Assembly (NCBI RefSeq): GCF_022346545.1
Contig: NZ_JAKRNU010000003.1
Span: 62,001 to 126,000, forward strand
From: Sporosarcina sp. ACRSM
GTDB taxonomy: Bacteria > Bacillota > Bacilli > Bacillales_A > Planococcaceae
Reading direction: 5' to 3'
DNA length: 64,000 nucleotides
This document shows, piece after piece, positions 33,055 through 41,339 of the stretch. Each line of letters opens with the position of its first letter. Position 1 is the stretch's first letter. A model generated the notes under the pieces. The model was not told where the DNA came from and searched no databases. It saw only the letters and a list, made by a program, of their open reading frames with translations. The translations under genes and the position numbers were made by a program.

Positions 33055-34179
33055 ATGACTTTTTCATCAAGCAAAAATGCGGTGAACAGTAGTAAACAGC
33101 AACTTCTTCAGCTATTGGAAACATTGCTTTGCGGCATTATTGGTGGTGCTGTATTCACAGTGTTACATTTACCATTAGCCTGGATGTTGGGGCCCCTGAC
33201 AGCGGTCTTTGTTTGGAAGCTGATCGCCAAACGGGAATTGCATTGGTTGAAAAGTTTCAAAAATGGGGGACAGATGGTATTAGGGTATAGTATGGGGCTA
33301 TCGTTTACGATTGCAAGTGCGAAACAGATTGGCCACCAGCTGCCATCAATGGCGATTGTGACGGTCCTTATGGTAGCTTTTGGGCTGGCCATCGCTTTTT
33401 TAGTAGCAAAGTTCACAGGTATGAATTTACCAAGTGCTGTCATGGGAACGACGCCAGGAGGGTTATCCCAAATGGTCGTATTGAGTGAAGAGATCAAAGG
33501 GGCAGATACAACTGTTGTAACATTCATGCAAACAATTCGGATGTTAACGGTCATTTTCATAGTCCCTGCACTATCCATCCATGCCTTTTCGGGTGGCGGG
33601 ATACAAAACAGTGAACCTGCCAGCGGAATGGTGACGCAAGCGGCATCCAGCGGCTTTTTTCATGTCCTGCTAGTTGTGGCGATTGTGCTATTCATCACCG
33701 CCTGTGCAGTCCACTTCAAATGTCCAACGCCATGGATTATAGGGCCTTTACTCACTGCGGCGATTATGACGGTCAGTGGCTTTGAAACACCGCAACTTCC
33801 TCCGATTTTGATCGTTGTTGCACAACTTTGCTTAGGCGTGCATTTGGGACTTGGTATCAAAATAAATCGATTGGCAAATTGGAAAAGATTATTGCCGTTT
33901 TCCATTGTTTCTGGATTGCTCATTGTCGGTTTTTCACTCGTTTTAGCTTATGGCTTACATATCGTTTATCCGATTTCGATGACAACTGCGTTTTTATGTA
34001 TAGCTCCCGGCGGCTTGCCGGAGATGGGAGTGACGGCACATACCGTCCAAGCAGATGTATCGATGGTTGCGGCTTATCAATTGTTTCGGGTGTTTTTCAT
34101 CTTGTTTATCGTACCCATTTTTCTACGGTGGATCTTTGGCAGACAGGATGCTCTTGAAAAAGCAGCAAAAGCACTATAA
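33055..34179 (+). CDS. AbrB family membrane protein (putative transporter; 'ammonia monooxygenase' family name)
   Basis: 374 aa, about ten helices in two homologous halves. The repeated motifs LAWMLGPLTAVFVWKL / TPWIIGPLLTAAIMTV and TPGGLSQMVVLSEEIKG / APGGLPEMGVTAHTVQ show the duplicated AbrB domain. The protein is not the AbrB transition-state DNA-binding protein; it is a membrane family often annotated as AbrB-family transporter. AGGGGTGAG precedes the ATG. The TctC-AbrB order suggests that it may be the membrane partner of TctC (inference). Confidence 0.88.
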   Translation: MTFSSSKNAVNSSKQQLLQLLETLLCGIIGGAVFTVLHLPLAWMLGPLTAVFVWKLIAKRELHWLKSFKNGGQMVLGYSMGLSFTIASAKQIGHQLPSMAIVTVLMVAFGLAIAFLVAKFTGMNLPSAVMGTTPGGLSQMVVLSEEIKGADTTVVTFMQTIRMLTVIFIVPALSIHAFSGGGIQNSEPASGMVTQAASSGFFHVLLVVAIVLFITACAVHFKCPTPWIIGPLLTAAIMTVSGFETPQLPPILIVVAQLCLGVHLGLGIKINRLANWKRLLPFSIVSGLLIVGFSLVLAYGLHIVYPISMTTAFLCIAPGGLPEMGVTAHTVQADVSMVAAYQLFRVFFILFIVPIFLRWIFGRQDALEKAAKAL

Positions 34180-34184
34180 TTTGG

Positions 34185-34221
34185 TTGAAAAACGCTTGGT
34201 TTTTTTCAAGCGTTTTTTTTT
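34185..34221 (+). terminator. Rho-independent terminator
   Basis: TTGAAAAACGCTTG pairs with CAAGCGTTTTTTTTT. Strong T-run on the plus strand. Confidence 0.9.
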
Positions 34222-34297
34222 GCATTTAATGTTCGAATAAACTGATTATGGTTTTAATGTATAAAATAATTATTAAGAATTTTAATAATAATATTTT

Positions 34298-34311
34298 GTA
34301 ATCGTTTACAT
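34298..34311. promoter_or_regulatory. CcpA catabolite-response element (cre) upstream of citM-like gene
   Basis: TGTAATCGTTTACA matches the 14-bp cre consensus TGWAANCGNTNWCA at every position and is palindromic. It lies 104 bp upstream of the transporter start, within an AT-rich region suited to a promoter. Citrate transporter genes of Bacillus are known CcpA targets. Confidence 0.85.
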
Positions 34312-34414
34312 TTTCTCCTCGCTGCTTTAGATTAATAGATAATATAAAAAATCTTAAATTGTTCGTCAAATTAGATAGATGTTTTACGGCAATTGCAAAT
34401 GGGGAGGTCATGTT

Positions 34415-35722
34415 ATGTTAGCGTTTTTAGGGTTTTCGATGATTGTCGTATTTATGTTTTTAATCATTACGAAACGAATGTCTGCAATGGTTGCATTAGT
34501 TTCGATTCCGATTCTTTTTGCATTGATCGGCGGTTTTTATGCCGGTCTCGGTGACATGATGATGGATGGGATTAAACAAGTGGCTCCGACCGGCGTCATG
34601 CTCATGTTCGCCATCCTGTATTTTGGGATTATGATAGACTCTGGTTTGTTTGATCCGCTCGTTTCAAAAATCCTGTCAATCGTTAAGGGAGATCCCTTAA
34701 AAATTGTTATCGGTACCTCTGTCCTTTCCATGCTCATAGCACTTGATGGTGATGGAACGACTACGTATATGATTACAGTTGCGGCCATGCTTCCGCTTTA
34801 TAAGCGTATTGGCATGAATCCACTTATCTTAACATGCATGGCAATGCTTTCACTTGGTGTGATGAACATGACGCCTTGGGGAGGGCCGACAGCTAGAGCT
34901 GTAGCTGCTTTGCAACTCGATATGGGGGATGTGTTTGTACCTCTGATTCCTGTAATGGGAGCTGCGATTGTCTGGAATCTATTCACGGCGTTTGTACTTG
35001 GGAAAAAAGAGCGTAAAAGATTGGGTATCGCTGAGATTCAATACTCGGAAGCAGAGCTACTTGCGATGAGTCAGGCGGGCGCGACTGCAACGATGGAAGA
35101 TTATAAACGCCCGAAATTGAGATGGTTTAACCTTGCTTTAACAATCGCACTTCTTGTTTGTTTGATAGTGGGCGTATTGCCATTGGCCACTTTGTTCATG
35201 ATTGCGACAATCATTGCTTTAATGGTGAACTATCCGAACTTGGATGATCAAAAAGCAAGAATTTCGAATCACGCAGCAAACGTACTTGCAGTTGTAGGAT
35301 TAGTTTTTGCTTCAGGTATTTTCACTGGAATTTTATCAGGTACTGAAATGGTAGACGCGATGGCGAACAGCCTCGTTTCGGTCATTCCGGAATCTTTAGG
35401 CTCATACTTTACTGTCATTGTGGCTGTAACAAGTCTTCCGTTCACTTATTTCATGGCCAACGACCCTTACTATTTTGGGGTGTTGCCGATTTTGGCTGAA
35501 ACAGCGGCGGCTTATGGAGTGGACCCGGTAGAGATTGCACGTGCGTCCATCCTAGGACAACCTATTCACGCGATGAGCCCGTTAATGGCTTCCGCTTATC
35601 TACTTGTCGGTATGGCTGGAGTAGAATGGGGAGATCACCAGAAGTTCATCTTTAAATGGGCATTGGGATCCTGTTTTGTCATGATTATTACAGCGATTGT
35701 TCTAGGGGTTATTACATTCTAA
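34415..35722 (+). CDS. CitMHS family citrate-metal:proton symporter
   Basis: 435 aa, about 12 helices. Family motifs include TKRMSAMVALVSIPILFALIGGF, the SMLIALDGDGTTTYMITVAAMLPLY segment, MTPWGGPTARAVAALQ and FMANDPYYFGVLPILAETAAAYG. CitM/CitH proteins import citrate complexed with Mg2+ or Ca2+. An in-frame ATG at 34379 exists, but GGGGAGG lies 7 nt before the ATG at 34415. Likely activated by the two-component system upstream and repressed by CcpA through the cre site. Confidence 0.92.
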   Translation: MLAFLGFSMIVVFMFLIITKRMSAMVALVSIPILFALIGGFYAGLGDMMMDGIKQVAPTGVMLMFAILYFGIMIDSGLFDPLVSKILSIVKGDPLKIVIGTSVLSMLIALDGDGTTTYMITVAAMLPLYKRIGMNPLILTCMAMLSLGVMNMTPWGGPTARAVAALQLDMGDVFVPLIPVMGAAIVWNLFTAFVLGKKERKRLGIAEIQYSEAELLAMSQAGATATMEDYKRPKLRWFNLALTIALLVCLIVGVLPLATLFMIATIIALMVNYPNLDDQKARISNHAANVLAVVGLVFASGIFTGILSGTEMVDAMANSLVSVIPESLGSYFTVIVAVTSLPFTYFMANDPYYFGVLPILAETAAAYGVDPVEIARASILGQPIHAMSPLMASAYLLVGMAGVEWGDHQKFIFKWALGSCFVMIITAIVLGVITF

Positions 35723-35736
35723 TCTGAAATAAACTA

Positions 35737-35775
35737 AAAAATCATCTCGTGGTTATACAGCGGGATGATTTTTTT
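35737..35775 (+). terminator. Rho-independent terminator
   Basis: AAAATCATCtCG pairs with CGgGATGATTTTTTT. Confidence 0.85.
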
Positions 35776-35903
35776 CTTATATTTGTATTCTACTTAGGTT
35801 TGCTAAATCACGCATAATTTCACGTGGTAATTCACTGTACATTTGACGTGATGCTTTGTATAATTTTAGTAATAAATGCATAGTATATAAGGAGATGTGA
35901 GAA

Positions 35904-36263
35904 ATGAAGGTGGATGTTATGGAAAAGCCCCAATTCAATGTTGATCAGGTCATCCCAGCATCAATCGCAGCTAGGCGTTTTGGAGAAGTGCGCAAAAATG
36001 CAAAAGTTGTTCCGCAATTCATTTCTGAAAACAATCGGATTGATTCGGTTGTGCAAAGTTATGAGGATTATGAAAAGATGTTCATGGAATTGGAATACCT
36101 TCGCGAATTGACGTGGGAATTGAACCTTTCTAATCGTATTGAAGCAGCTGATTTGAATCCGAGTCATCGGTATCATTTGAAAGAGGTCATGGGAGAAGCG
36201 GATTATGAAGAGTTTCAAAAGATTGACCCAGACGCTATATCCGATGATGAATTATTCGATTGA
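35904..36263 (+). CDS. Antitoxin of a type II toxin-antitoxin pair (Phd/RelB-like)
   Basis: 119 aa. The N-terminal part (VIPASIAARRFGEVRKNAK...) resembles the Phd/YefM DNA-binding fold; the C-terminal part is acidic (ADYEEFQKIDPDAISDDELFD), as in toxin-wrapping tails. AAGGAGATG lies before the ATG at 35904. The stop is immediately next to the toxin gene, the usual antitoxin-first order. The length is somewhat more than typical Phd (about 80 aa). Confidence 0.78.
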   Translation: MKVDVMEKPQFNVDQVIPASIAARRFGEVRKNAKVVPQFISENNRIDSVVQSYEDYEKMFMELEYLRELTWELNLSNRIEAADLNPSHRYHLKEVMGEADYEEFQKIDPDAISDDELFD

Positions 36264-36265
36264 TA

Positions 36266-36583
36266 ATGAAGAAATTTGAAATTGTGTTTCTAGAAGAAGC
36301 AAAAGAAGAGTATGGAAAATTAGATGGATCGATAAAAAAGTTTGTGGATATTGCAATTACAAAAATGCAATTGCGGGCGGATGAACTTGGAGAAGAACTG
36401 ACAAAAAAGAGCCATTCCAATTTAGTTGGATGCAGAAAAATTAAGTTTAGGAAAATCGGAATCCGAATCGTCTACCGCATTATTGGTGATAAAGCAGAAA
36501 TAGCGGAAATTATTGCTGTCGGTAAGCGAGAGGAGAACGAAGTCTATAAAAATGCAGCCAAACGTCTATCCAAACTTCAATAA
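36266..36583 (+). CDS. RelE/ParE superfamily toxin
   Basis: 105 aa of the RelE/ParE fold: FEIVFLEEAKEEYGKLDGS at the N-terminus, then CRKIKFRKIGIRIVYRI and AEIAEIIAVGKREENEVYKNAAKRL at the C-terminus. RelE toxins cleave mRNA on the ribosome and ParE toxins inhibit gyrase; sequence alone does not separate them, though the K-R-E-x-x-x-V-Y ending is more RelE-like. A TTG at 36260 is an alternative start overlapping the antitoxin stop. There is no independent ribosome site, so translation is probably coupled. Confidence 0.83.
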   Translation: MKKFEIVFLEEAKEEYGKLDGSIKKFVDIAITKMQLRADELGEELTKKSHSNLVGCRKIKFRKIGIRIVYRIIGDKAEIAEIIAVGKREENEVYKNAAKRLSKLQ

Positions 36584-36625
36584 AAGCACTTGTGAAATCA
36601 ATTTTGACTTCATAAGTGCTTTTTG
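36582..36625 (+). terminator. Terminator of the toxin-antitoxin operon
   Basis: AAAAGCACTTgtGAA pairs with TTCatAAGTGCTTTTT. Confidence 0.8.
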
Positions 36626-36707
36626 GGTTTGATTACTTTAAAGGTTTCCATGTTTAGTTTGAATTAAAGAAACTTCTCAATTATGCTGAACGTATTAGTA
36701 GAAGAAT

Positions 36708-36743
36708 GATCCTTTGTTCAAGTAATAGGGAAGTTTGTTGAAC
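36708..36743 (+). repeat. Degenerate ~36-bp dispersed repeat, copy 1
   Basis: GATCCTTTGTTCAAG...GGGAAGTTTGTTGAAC; a similar segment lies at 40991-41027. Both are in gene-free DNA of the accessory region. Confidence 0.5.
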
Positions 36744-36833
36744 TTATGTATGAAAGGGGCATTTCTATTAAGTAAAAGGAACTCCACCAATAAAATGAAT
36801 TCAAAGCAAAGTGGCTAAATTAAGGAGAGAAAC

Positions 36834-37064
36834 TTGAAAAATATAATCCTATGTCTTGTAAATGCTGTTATGTTATTTGGTATTTGGTTGTTTGCTTCTG
36901 TTTTCCTGTCCACAGGGGATGAGTGGTGGTCCTTATATACTTTTAATATGGAGGAAATGTCTCCTTTCAATGTAGAAATATCTCGGCTAAAAGTCTCTAT
37001 TTTTGGATTTATTTCCTTAGTTATCTCTTTTTTTCTTGTAAAGATAACCTCGGAAAAAAGATGA
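36834..37064 (+). CDS. Small two-helix membrane protein, unknown function
   Basis: 76 aa from a TTG with AAGGAGAG 7 nt upstream. Two hydrophobic helices (IILCLVNAVMLFGIWLFASVFL and VSIFGFISLVISFFLVKI) are joined by an acidic, Trp-rich extracytoplasmic loop. Not recognised. It is 24 bp before the AAA ATPase and may be co-transcribed with it. Confidence 0.65.
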   Translation: MKNIILCLVNAVMLFGIWLFASVFLSTGDEWWSLYTFNMEEMSPFNVEISRLKVSIFGFISLVISFFLVKITSEKR

Positions 37065-37088
37065 AGCAAACGATAAGGGGGAGAAATT

Positions 37089-37943
37089 GTGGTTTATTTA
37101 CGTGCCTTTTCATTTCCGAACGAGGATATGGAATTTGACTTTATCATAAAAATAAAAAGAACGTGCTATGACTCGTTTTATCCGTTTAAAATTTTATCAA
37201 GAAATGGTTTTGAAACAATTGATTTTGAACCCGTGACGATTTTATATGGCGGAAATGGTTCCGGAAAATCTACTGCATTGAATGTGATAGCAGAAAAAGC
37301 AGGAATCAAACGCGATTCTATCTATAATAAATCCAACTTCTATCCTGATTATGTCAATATGTGTGAGATGCAACTAAAAGCGGATATCCCTGAAAATAGT
37401 AGGATCATTACGAGCGATGATGTATTTGATTATATGTTGAACATCCGGAATCTCAACGAGGGAATTGACCAAAAACGGGAAGAGCTTTTTGAAGAATACT
37501 TAGACGCGAAATATTCCCATTTCCAGATGAGATCCCTGGCAGATTACGAGCAATTAAAAAAGGTGAACACAGCTAGAAGCAAAACGCAATCCCGTTTTGT
37601 GAGAAATGAACTGATCGATAATGTGAGGGAATATTCGAATGGGGAAAGTGCATTCCGCTATTTCACCGAAAAAATTGAGGATAATGGACTTTATATTTTG
37701 GATGAGCCGGAGAACAGCCTTTCTCCAAAACGGCAGCTGGAATTGGTGAAATTCCTTGAAGACTCTGCCCGGTTTTTTGGCTGTCAATTTATCATATCAA
37801 CACACTCTCCATTTCTACTCTCCATGAGGGAAGCGAAAATTTATAATCTCGATGAAAATCCTGTGACTGTGAGACGCTGGACAGAATTAGAAAATGTCCG
37901 CACATACTATGAGTTTTTCAAAAAACATGAAAACCAGTTTTGA
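37089..37943 (+). CDS. AAA/ABC-type ATPase, orphan
   Basis: 284 aa cytoplasmic ATPase of the AAA_21/SMC-like ABC class. Walker A GGNGSGKST (54-62), a signature-like EYSNGESAFR (181-190), Walker B LYILDEPENSLSP (201-213) and the switch His239 in IISTHSPFLL are present. Start GTG with AAGGGGGAG 6 nt upstream. Such stand-alone ATPases sometimes belong to OLD-like or toxin/defence modules, but no TOPRIM nuclease or other effector is beside it. The function is unknown; ATP binding is well supported. Confidence 0.82.
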   Translation: MVYLRAFSFPNEDMEFDFIIKIKRTCYDSFYPFKILSRNGFETIDFEPVTILYGGNGSGKSTALNVIAEKAGIKRDSIYNKSNFYPDYVNMCEMQLKADIPENSRIITSDDVFDYMLNIRNLNEGIDQKREELFEEYLDAKYSHFQMRSLADYEQLKKVNTARSKTQSRFVRNELIDNVREYSNGESAFRYFTEKIEDNGLYILDEPENSLSPKRQLELVKFLEDSARFFGCQFIISTHSPFLLSMREAKIYNLDENPVTVRRWTELENVRTYYEFFKKHENQF

Positions 37944-38059
37944 GATGCTTTACAAAGAACCTTTCGGAGTAACAATTCCATTCCTCCTGAAGTGGGAATA
38001 TTAAAAGGACTATTACTATCTCACTAGAATTTATAAATATAAGGATTGGGAGGAGTTAT

Positions 38060-38467
38060 ATGTTCTGGATAAAATTCAGTTTGACCGTGATAATTGTTTT
38101 TGTCCTTATTTCAATAGTGAAGTTTCTTCTGAGACACCTACTCAAAATTGAGAAAGTAAAAAAAGAGTTTTTTTCTTTTAATCATGTCAACGAGTTGCAT
38201 CGGAAAATTGATAAAGGTTTAAGAACTTTTTCTACGATTACTTTATTGATTCTAACTTGTGTACTGGTGGTTTTTTATCCAGATTTCATGTACCTATTTT
38301 TAATTGCGATCATGACTTTTATGGTGTTGGATTACTTGGTAAGAGCATTTTTTGAATGGAAATATACACAACATCCGAAGCAAGCTATTTTGACTTTGAC
38401 GGAAATGTGTTTGATTGTATTGGCAATCATACTTGTTATCGAACTTAAATTGCTTGGTCCTTATTAA
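38060..38467 (+). CDS. Membrane protein, DUF4181-like
   Basis: 135 aa, four predicted helices. The segment HLLKIEKVKKEFFSFNHVNELHRKID after helix 1 and FFEWKYTQHPKQAILTLTEM before the last helix resemble DUF4181 proteins of Bacillales (family recalled, not searched). TGGGAGGAG precedes the ATG. No function known. Confidence 0.72.
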   Translation: MFWIKFSLTVIIVFVLISIVKFLLRHLLKIEKVKKEFFSFNHVNELHRKIDKGLRTFSTITLLILTCVLVVFYPDFMYLFLIAIMTFMVLDYLVRAFFEWKYTQHPKQAILTLTEMCLIVLAIILVIELKLLGPY

Positions 38468-38658
38468 GTTAACAGGTTCTTTATTTGAAGGTGATTAACT
38501 GCATAGAGTCCTCTTTTTTTCTTGTTTAATTTGCTTATAACAAATGGGCGATTTAACGGGATTAGGAAGCATCCGTTTTTCATTATCGGACCTTTTAATA
38601 AAACAGAACCTTTAGACGAGAAATGAATATCAGAAGCAAGTAATCGGTTGCGAAAAAT

Positions 38659-38742
38659 ATGCTTGGAATATCAATTCAGTTTGGAATAGCCATTATCGGC
38701 TTCTTATTTTCATTACTGATAAGGGAGAGAATTAAGTATTGA
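38659..38742 (+). CDS. Possible 27-aa membrane peptide (weak)
   Basis: ATG-to-TGA frame encoding one hydrophobic helix (ISIQFGIAIIGFLFSLLI) and a basic tail. Its TGA overlaps the TTG start of the next gene. No clear ribosome site, so it may be chance; listed because overlap and composition are gene-like. Confidence 0.25.
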   Translation: MLGISIQFGIAIIGFLFSLLIRERIKY

Positions 38743-39158
38743 AGAAAAACGTACTTCTAATTATTTTGTTTTCTCTGGGAATTATTTCAAGAGTAATCGC
38801 CCATTTTATTAGATTTGTAATTACATCAGATATACCAGTTTTATATTCGGAATCAGGAGCTATAACCGTTCAAGTCCTTTTTAGTTTAGCGACTTTATTA
38901 CTTTTGTTCGCTTCAATTTCTTTTAGAAGTAATAAGCCAAGAGTCATTATAGGCTTTACATTTCTTTTGTTATTTATTATCGACCTCTTCATTTATAAAA
39001 GCCATCTCGGGGCAGAATACTTTAATTCTTCCTATGCACAATTACAAGTTGCAAGCCTTTTGAGTGCAGGCATCCTGGCGCTATTCAACTTTTTCCTCGT
39101 ATTTAGAGGAGATTCACAGGGACAAGCCTCTGTTCTGATTGACAATAGAGCAAACTAA
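38739..39158 (+). CDS. Four-helix membrane protein, unknown function
   Basis: 139 aa from a TTG with AAGGGAGAG 9 nt upstream. Four hydrophobic helices separated by short loops; the basic segment RSNKPR lies after helix 2. Not recognised. The 270 bp upstream hold no gene apart from the weak 27-aa frame. Confidence 0.62.
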   Translation: MKKNVLLIILFSLGIISRVIAHFIRFVITSDIPVLYSESGAITVQVLFSLATLLLLFASISFRSNKPRVIIGFTFLLLFIIDLFIYKSHLGAEYFNSSYAQLQVASLLSAGILALFNFFLVFRGDSQGQASVLIDNRAN

Positions 39159-39180
39159 GCAAGAAGTGAAGGGGGAATTC

Positions 39181-39471
39181 ATGTCACTGTTAAAACGTTT
39201 TGCTTTTTGGTTGCCTGTATTGACAGTCATTCACTATATGTTTGAAGTGTTGTGGAACCCGGTTAAAGACATCGTGTTTGCCTTCGACCCCTTGCTAGCA
39301 AAAATATTTTGGATGCTTAACAGTGGCGGCTTTCTGTATGATGACGAACATTTTAAAATCCTTTTTCTAGGCTTTTTGGTTCACTTTCTCCTATGGTTCA
39401 TCTATGGTCTTATTATTGATTACATGATCAATTTGATCTTTAGGCAAAATGAAAAAGCTCGCCAAGAATGA
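39181..39471 (+). CDS. Small membrane protein, unknown function
   Basis: 96 aa. ATG at 39181 has GAAGGGGGAATTC just upstream; the longer frame from 39139 overlaps the previous gene. Two to three hydrophobic segments (FAFWLPVLTVIHYMFEVLW, ILFLGFLVHFLLWFIYGLII) and a charged end (RQNEKARQE). Not recognised. Confidence 0.65.
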   Translation: MSLLKRFAFWLPVLTVIHYMFEVLWNPVKDIVFAFDPLLAKIFWMLNSGGFLYDDEHFKILFLGFLVHFLLWFIYGLIIDYMINLIFRQNEKARQE

Positions 39472-39549
39472 ACGCCTACTGAGCCTGCAACAATCGGGCA
39501 TGAGTTGGCCAGGAGTGTTTAAGAAGCGTTGTATAGTTGCAATTGCAAT

Positions 39550-40001
39550 CTTGAATATTTGGCTCATTTGTATTCAGATGATTCGTCGTAAACTTGTTTG
39601 CGGCTATTATTTTTCTTTACATTCTTTTCATTCTTTACATTCTTGTTAGGTGTTAACCGTCTGTTAGTTGTCTGTTACTCGTCTGTTACATGGACTGTTG
39701 AAGAACCCTCCAAATCTTGATAAACACCCTAGTTTACAATGGTTAGCAGTCGATTTTTGTTTGTTGATTCGTCTGTTAGAAATTCGTATTGTGTTAATTT
39801 TTTGTGTGTCGTCCGCATTTTCCGGGCGCTGCTATTTTCCCCATGTTTTTTGCCGTAATTGGCCATCGTAAGTGGCGTAACCAAAAGCACTTTTTGCATC
39901 GGCGTCAACTCTGTCCACATCGGTTTTTCCACCAGTTCCCGATGCAGTTTGCTCCAACCTTTTTCCATTGCGATCCCCATTCCTATGATCAGTCGCCTCA
40001 C
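39550..40001 (-). pseudogene. Decayed phage replisome-organizer (DnaD-like initiator) gene
   Basis: On the minus strand the N-terminus GWSKLHRELVEKPMWTELTP resembles the start of phage replisome organizer proteins, and the YEFLTDESTNKNRLLTIVN block is their winged-helix end. After an in-frame TAG (where the family has Trp) the same frame continues as GVYQDLEGSSTVHVTDE, TAA, then the Lys/Asn-rich linker TNRRLTPNKNVKNEKNVKK and QVYDESSEY, then TGA and a frameshifted EPNIQ segment. A piece between residues about 40 and 55 is missing. It is a prophage or plasmid remnant. Nothing else is seen in the 680-bp gene-free gap. Confidence 0.7.
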
Positions 40002-40151
40002 TCTTTATATAGAGAATTCTTAGGGGAAAGTGGACATCGGGTGGATTTTTATTTTTCAAAGAGCAGGTTAATGACAACAATACTTATGTCCAATATTTTA
40101 CATATGTTACAATGCAGGTAAGTAATAGGAAAGGGCAAGGGAGGGGTTAGC

Positions 40152-40382
40152 ATGCTTTTACTTTGGTACGCTTCATTTCTCACGTCAATCATCACATTAG
40201 CATTCGGAATTTTTAGGCGTTCTTGGCTTTTGATGCTAATCAGTACAATTACTTTTATACCCATCGCATCCTATTTTTTCGGAGCAAATAGTGCTGTGAA
40301 ATATGTGGGTCTTACCTCTATTATTTTTCTGTTGTTGACGGTGTTTTTTTGGTTCTCGGACAGAAAAACGAAAGCTATATAA
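40152..40382 (+). CDS. Small membrane protein, unknown function
   Basis: 76 aa, nearly all hydrophobic (three helices), with a basic turn FRRS after helix 1 and a DRKTKAI tail. GGGAGGGG lies before the ATG. Not recognised. Confidence 0.65.
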   Translation: MLLLWYASFLTSIITLAFGIFRRSWLLMLISTITFIPIASYFFGANSAVKYVGLTSIIFLLLTVFFWFSDRKTKAI

Positions 40383-40443
40383 TTCTGCAAAACGGGCGCT
40401 TTAGTTTAAGAACGTTGAAACATCTGAATGGGAGGGGCTAAGT

Positions 40444-40902
40444 ATGGATGATTATGAACAATTTAAAATGAACAGTTTTGAAACATACTCATTTACACGC
40501 TTAGTGAGAACGCCAAGTGTAGAATTCTTTTTTATTCGTGGAGTAAATGAAGCAGGAAATTTTAATGAATACTGGGATGGCAGGCTAATTGAAGTATTGG
40601 GGTACCTTGTTATCTATTCAGATCTTCAACGAGATGAACAAATAAATTATATATATTTGATTGAAGATGAAGGTAAAAACTATCAGGATATTGTCCGTTA
40701 CACAAAAAAATTTGTAAGTGAAATGAACACAAGGTTTGATCTAGTTGATATGGAGAACTTTATTATTAGAAAGACTAATATATATCAAAAAGGATTGCTT
40801 AAAGAGGAAATAGTTGATTTTATAAAAAAAATTGTTAAAGAGGATATTCCAGAGGTAGTTTTAGATGAAATAACCAAGGGAATATTCGGAAAGTCCTTTT
40901 GA
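40444..40902 (+). CDS. Hypothetical soluble protein
   Basis: 152 aa, no signal peptide or membrane segment, mixed alpha/beta composition with an acidic balance. GGGAGGGG precedes the ATG. Lower GC and A-rich codons compared with the flanking core genes suggest acquired DNA. Not recognised. Confidence 0.65.
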   Translation: MDDYEQFKMNSFETYSFTRLVRTPSVEFFFIRGVNEAGNFNEYWDGRLIEVLGYLVIYSDLQRDEQINYIYLIEDEGKNYQDIVRYTKKFVSEMNTRFDLVDMENFIIRKTNIYQKGLLKEEIVDFIKKIVKEDIPEVVLDEITKGIFGKSF

Positions 40903-40990
40903 GATAAGTTGATTTTCTTAATGGGCAGTCATTGCTTATTTCAAATTAATGAAACTTTACTGGCATACTGGGCGTATCCGTAATTAGAAA

Positions 40991-41027
40991 GATTCCTTGT
41001 TCAGGTAACGGGACAGGTTTGTTGAAG
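40991..41027 (+). repeat. Degenerate ~36-bp dispersed repeat, copy 2
   Basis: GATTCCTTGTTCAGG...GGGACAGGTTTGTTGAAG; aligns with 36708-36743 at most positions with one gap. Confidence 0.5.
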
Positions 41028-41108
41028 AGTGCGTTTAACCTATGCTCAACAATCGGACCATTTAACTGAGTAATTATACGACAATAAACCAAATAGGTGG
41101 TGATCATT

Positions 41109-41240
41109 GTGTACGAACTTAATGACTCGCATTTTTTTATCTTTGATACTTCATCCTTAGTTATAGCTGGTGTTGCTATTGTTTTGACAATAGCTGGCGT
41201 TTTCTTTTTCAAAGCAAAACAAAGAAGGAATCAGAATTAG
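41109..41240 (+). CDS. 43-aa single-helix membrane protein
   Basis: GTG start with AGGTGG 8-9 nt upstream. A short polar N-terminus (YELNDSHFFIFD), one helix (LVIAGVAIVLTIAGVFFF) and a basic tail (KAKQRRNQN). Followed by a clear terminator, which supports a real transcript. Confidence 0.55.
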   Translation: MYELNDSHFFIFDTSSLVIAGVAIVLTIAGVFFFKAKQRRNQN

Positions 41241-41258
41241 TTAGTATTCCATTATCGA

Positions 41259-41296
41259 GTGCTTTACTTCATGAAGGGGTAAAGCCTTTTTTTCTA
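41259..41296 (+). terminator. Rho-independent terminator
   Basis: GCTTTAC pairs with GTAAAGC (CTTCATGAAGG loop region), followed by TTTTTTT. Confidence 0.8.
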
Positions 41297-41339
41297 TTTA
41301 AAAAGAAAAATAAATAGCTACATTGGGGAGAAAAATGAA

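Noticed and set aside
33055..34179. AbrB transition-state transcription regulator or ammonia monooxygenase
   Set aside because: The protein is a polytopic membrane protein with a duplicated domain; the names are historical labels of the family and do not give the function.
39449..39649. Plus-strand 66-codon frame overlapping the end of the 96-aa membrane protein gene
   Set aside because: It is antisense to the phage replisome-organizer remnant and has no good ribosome site; composition looks like a shadow frame.
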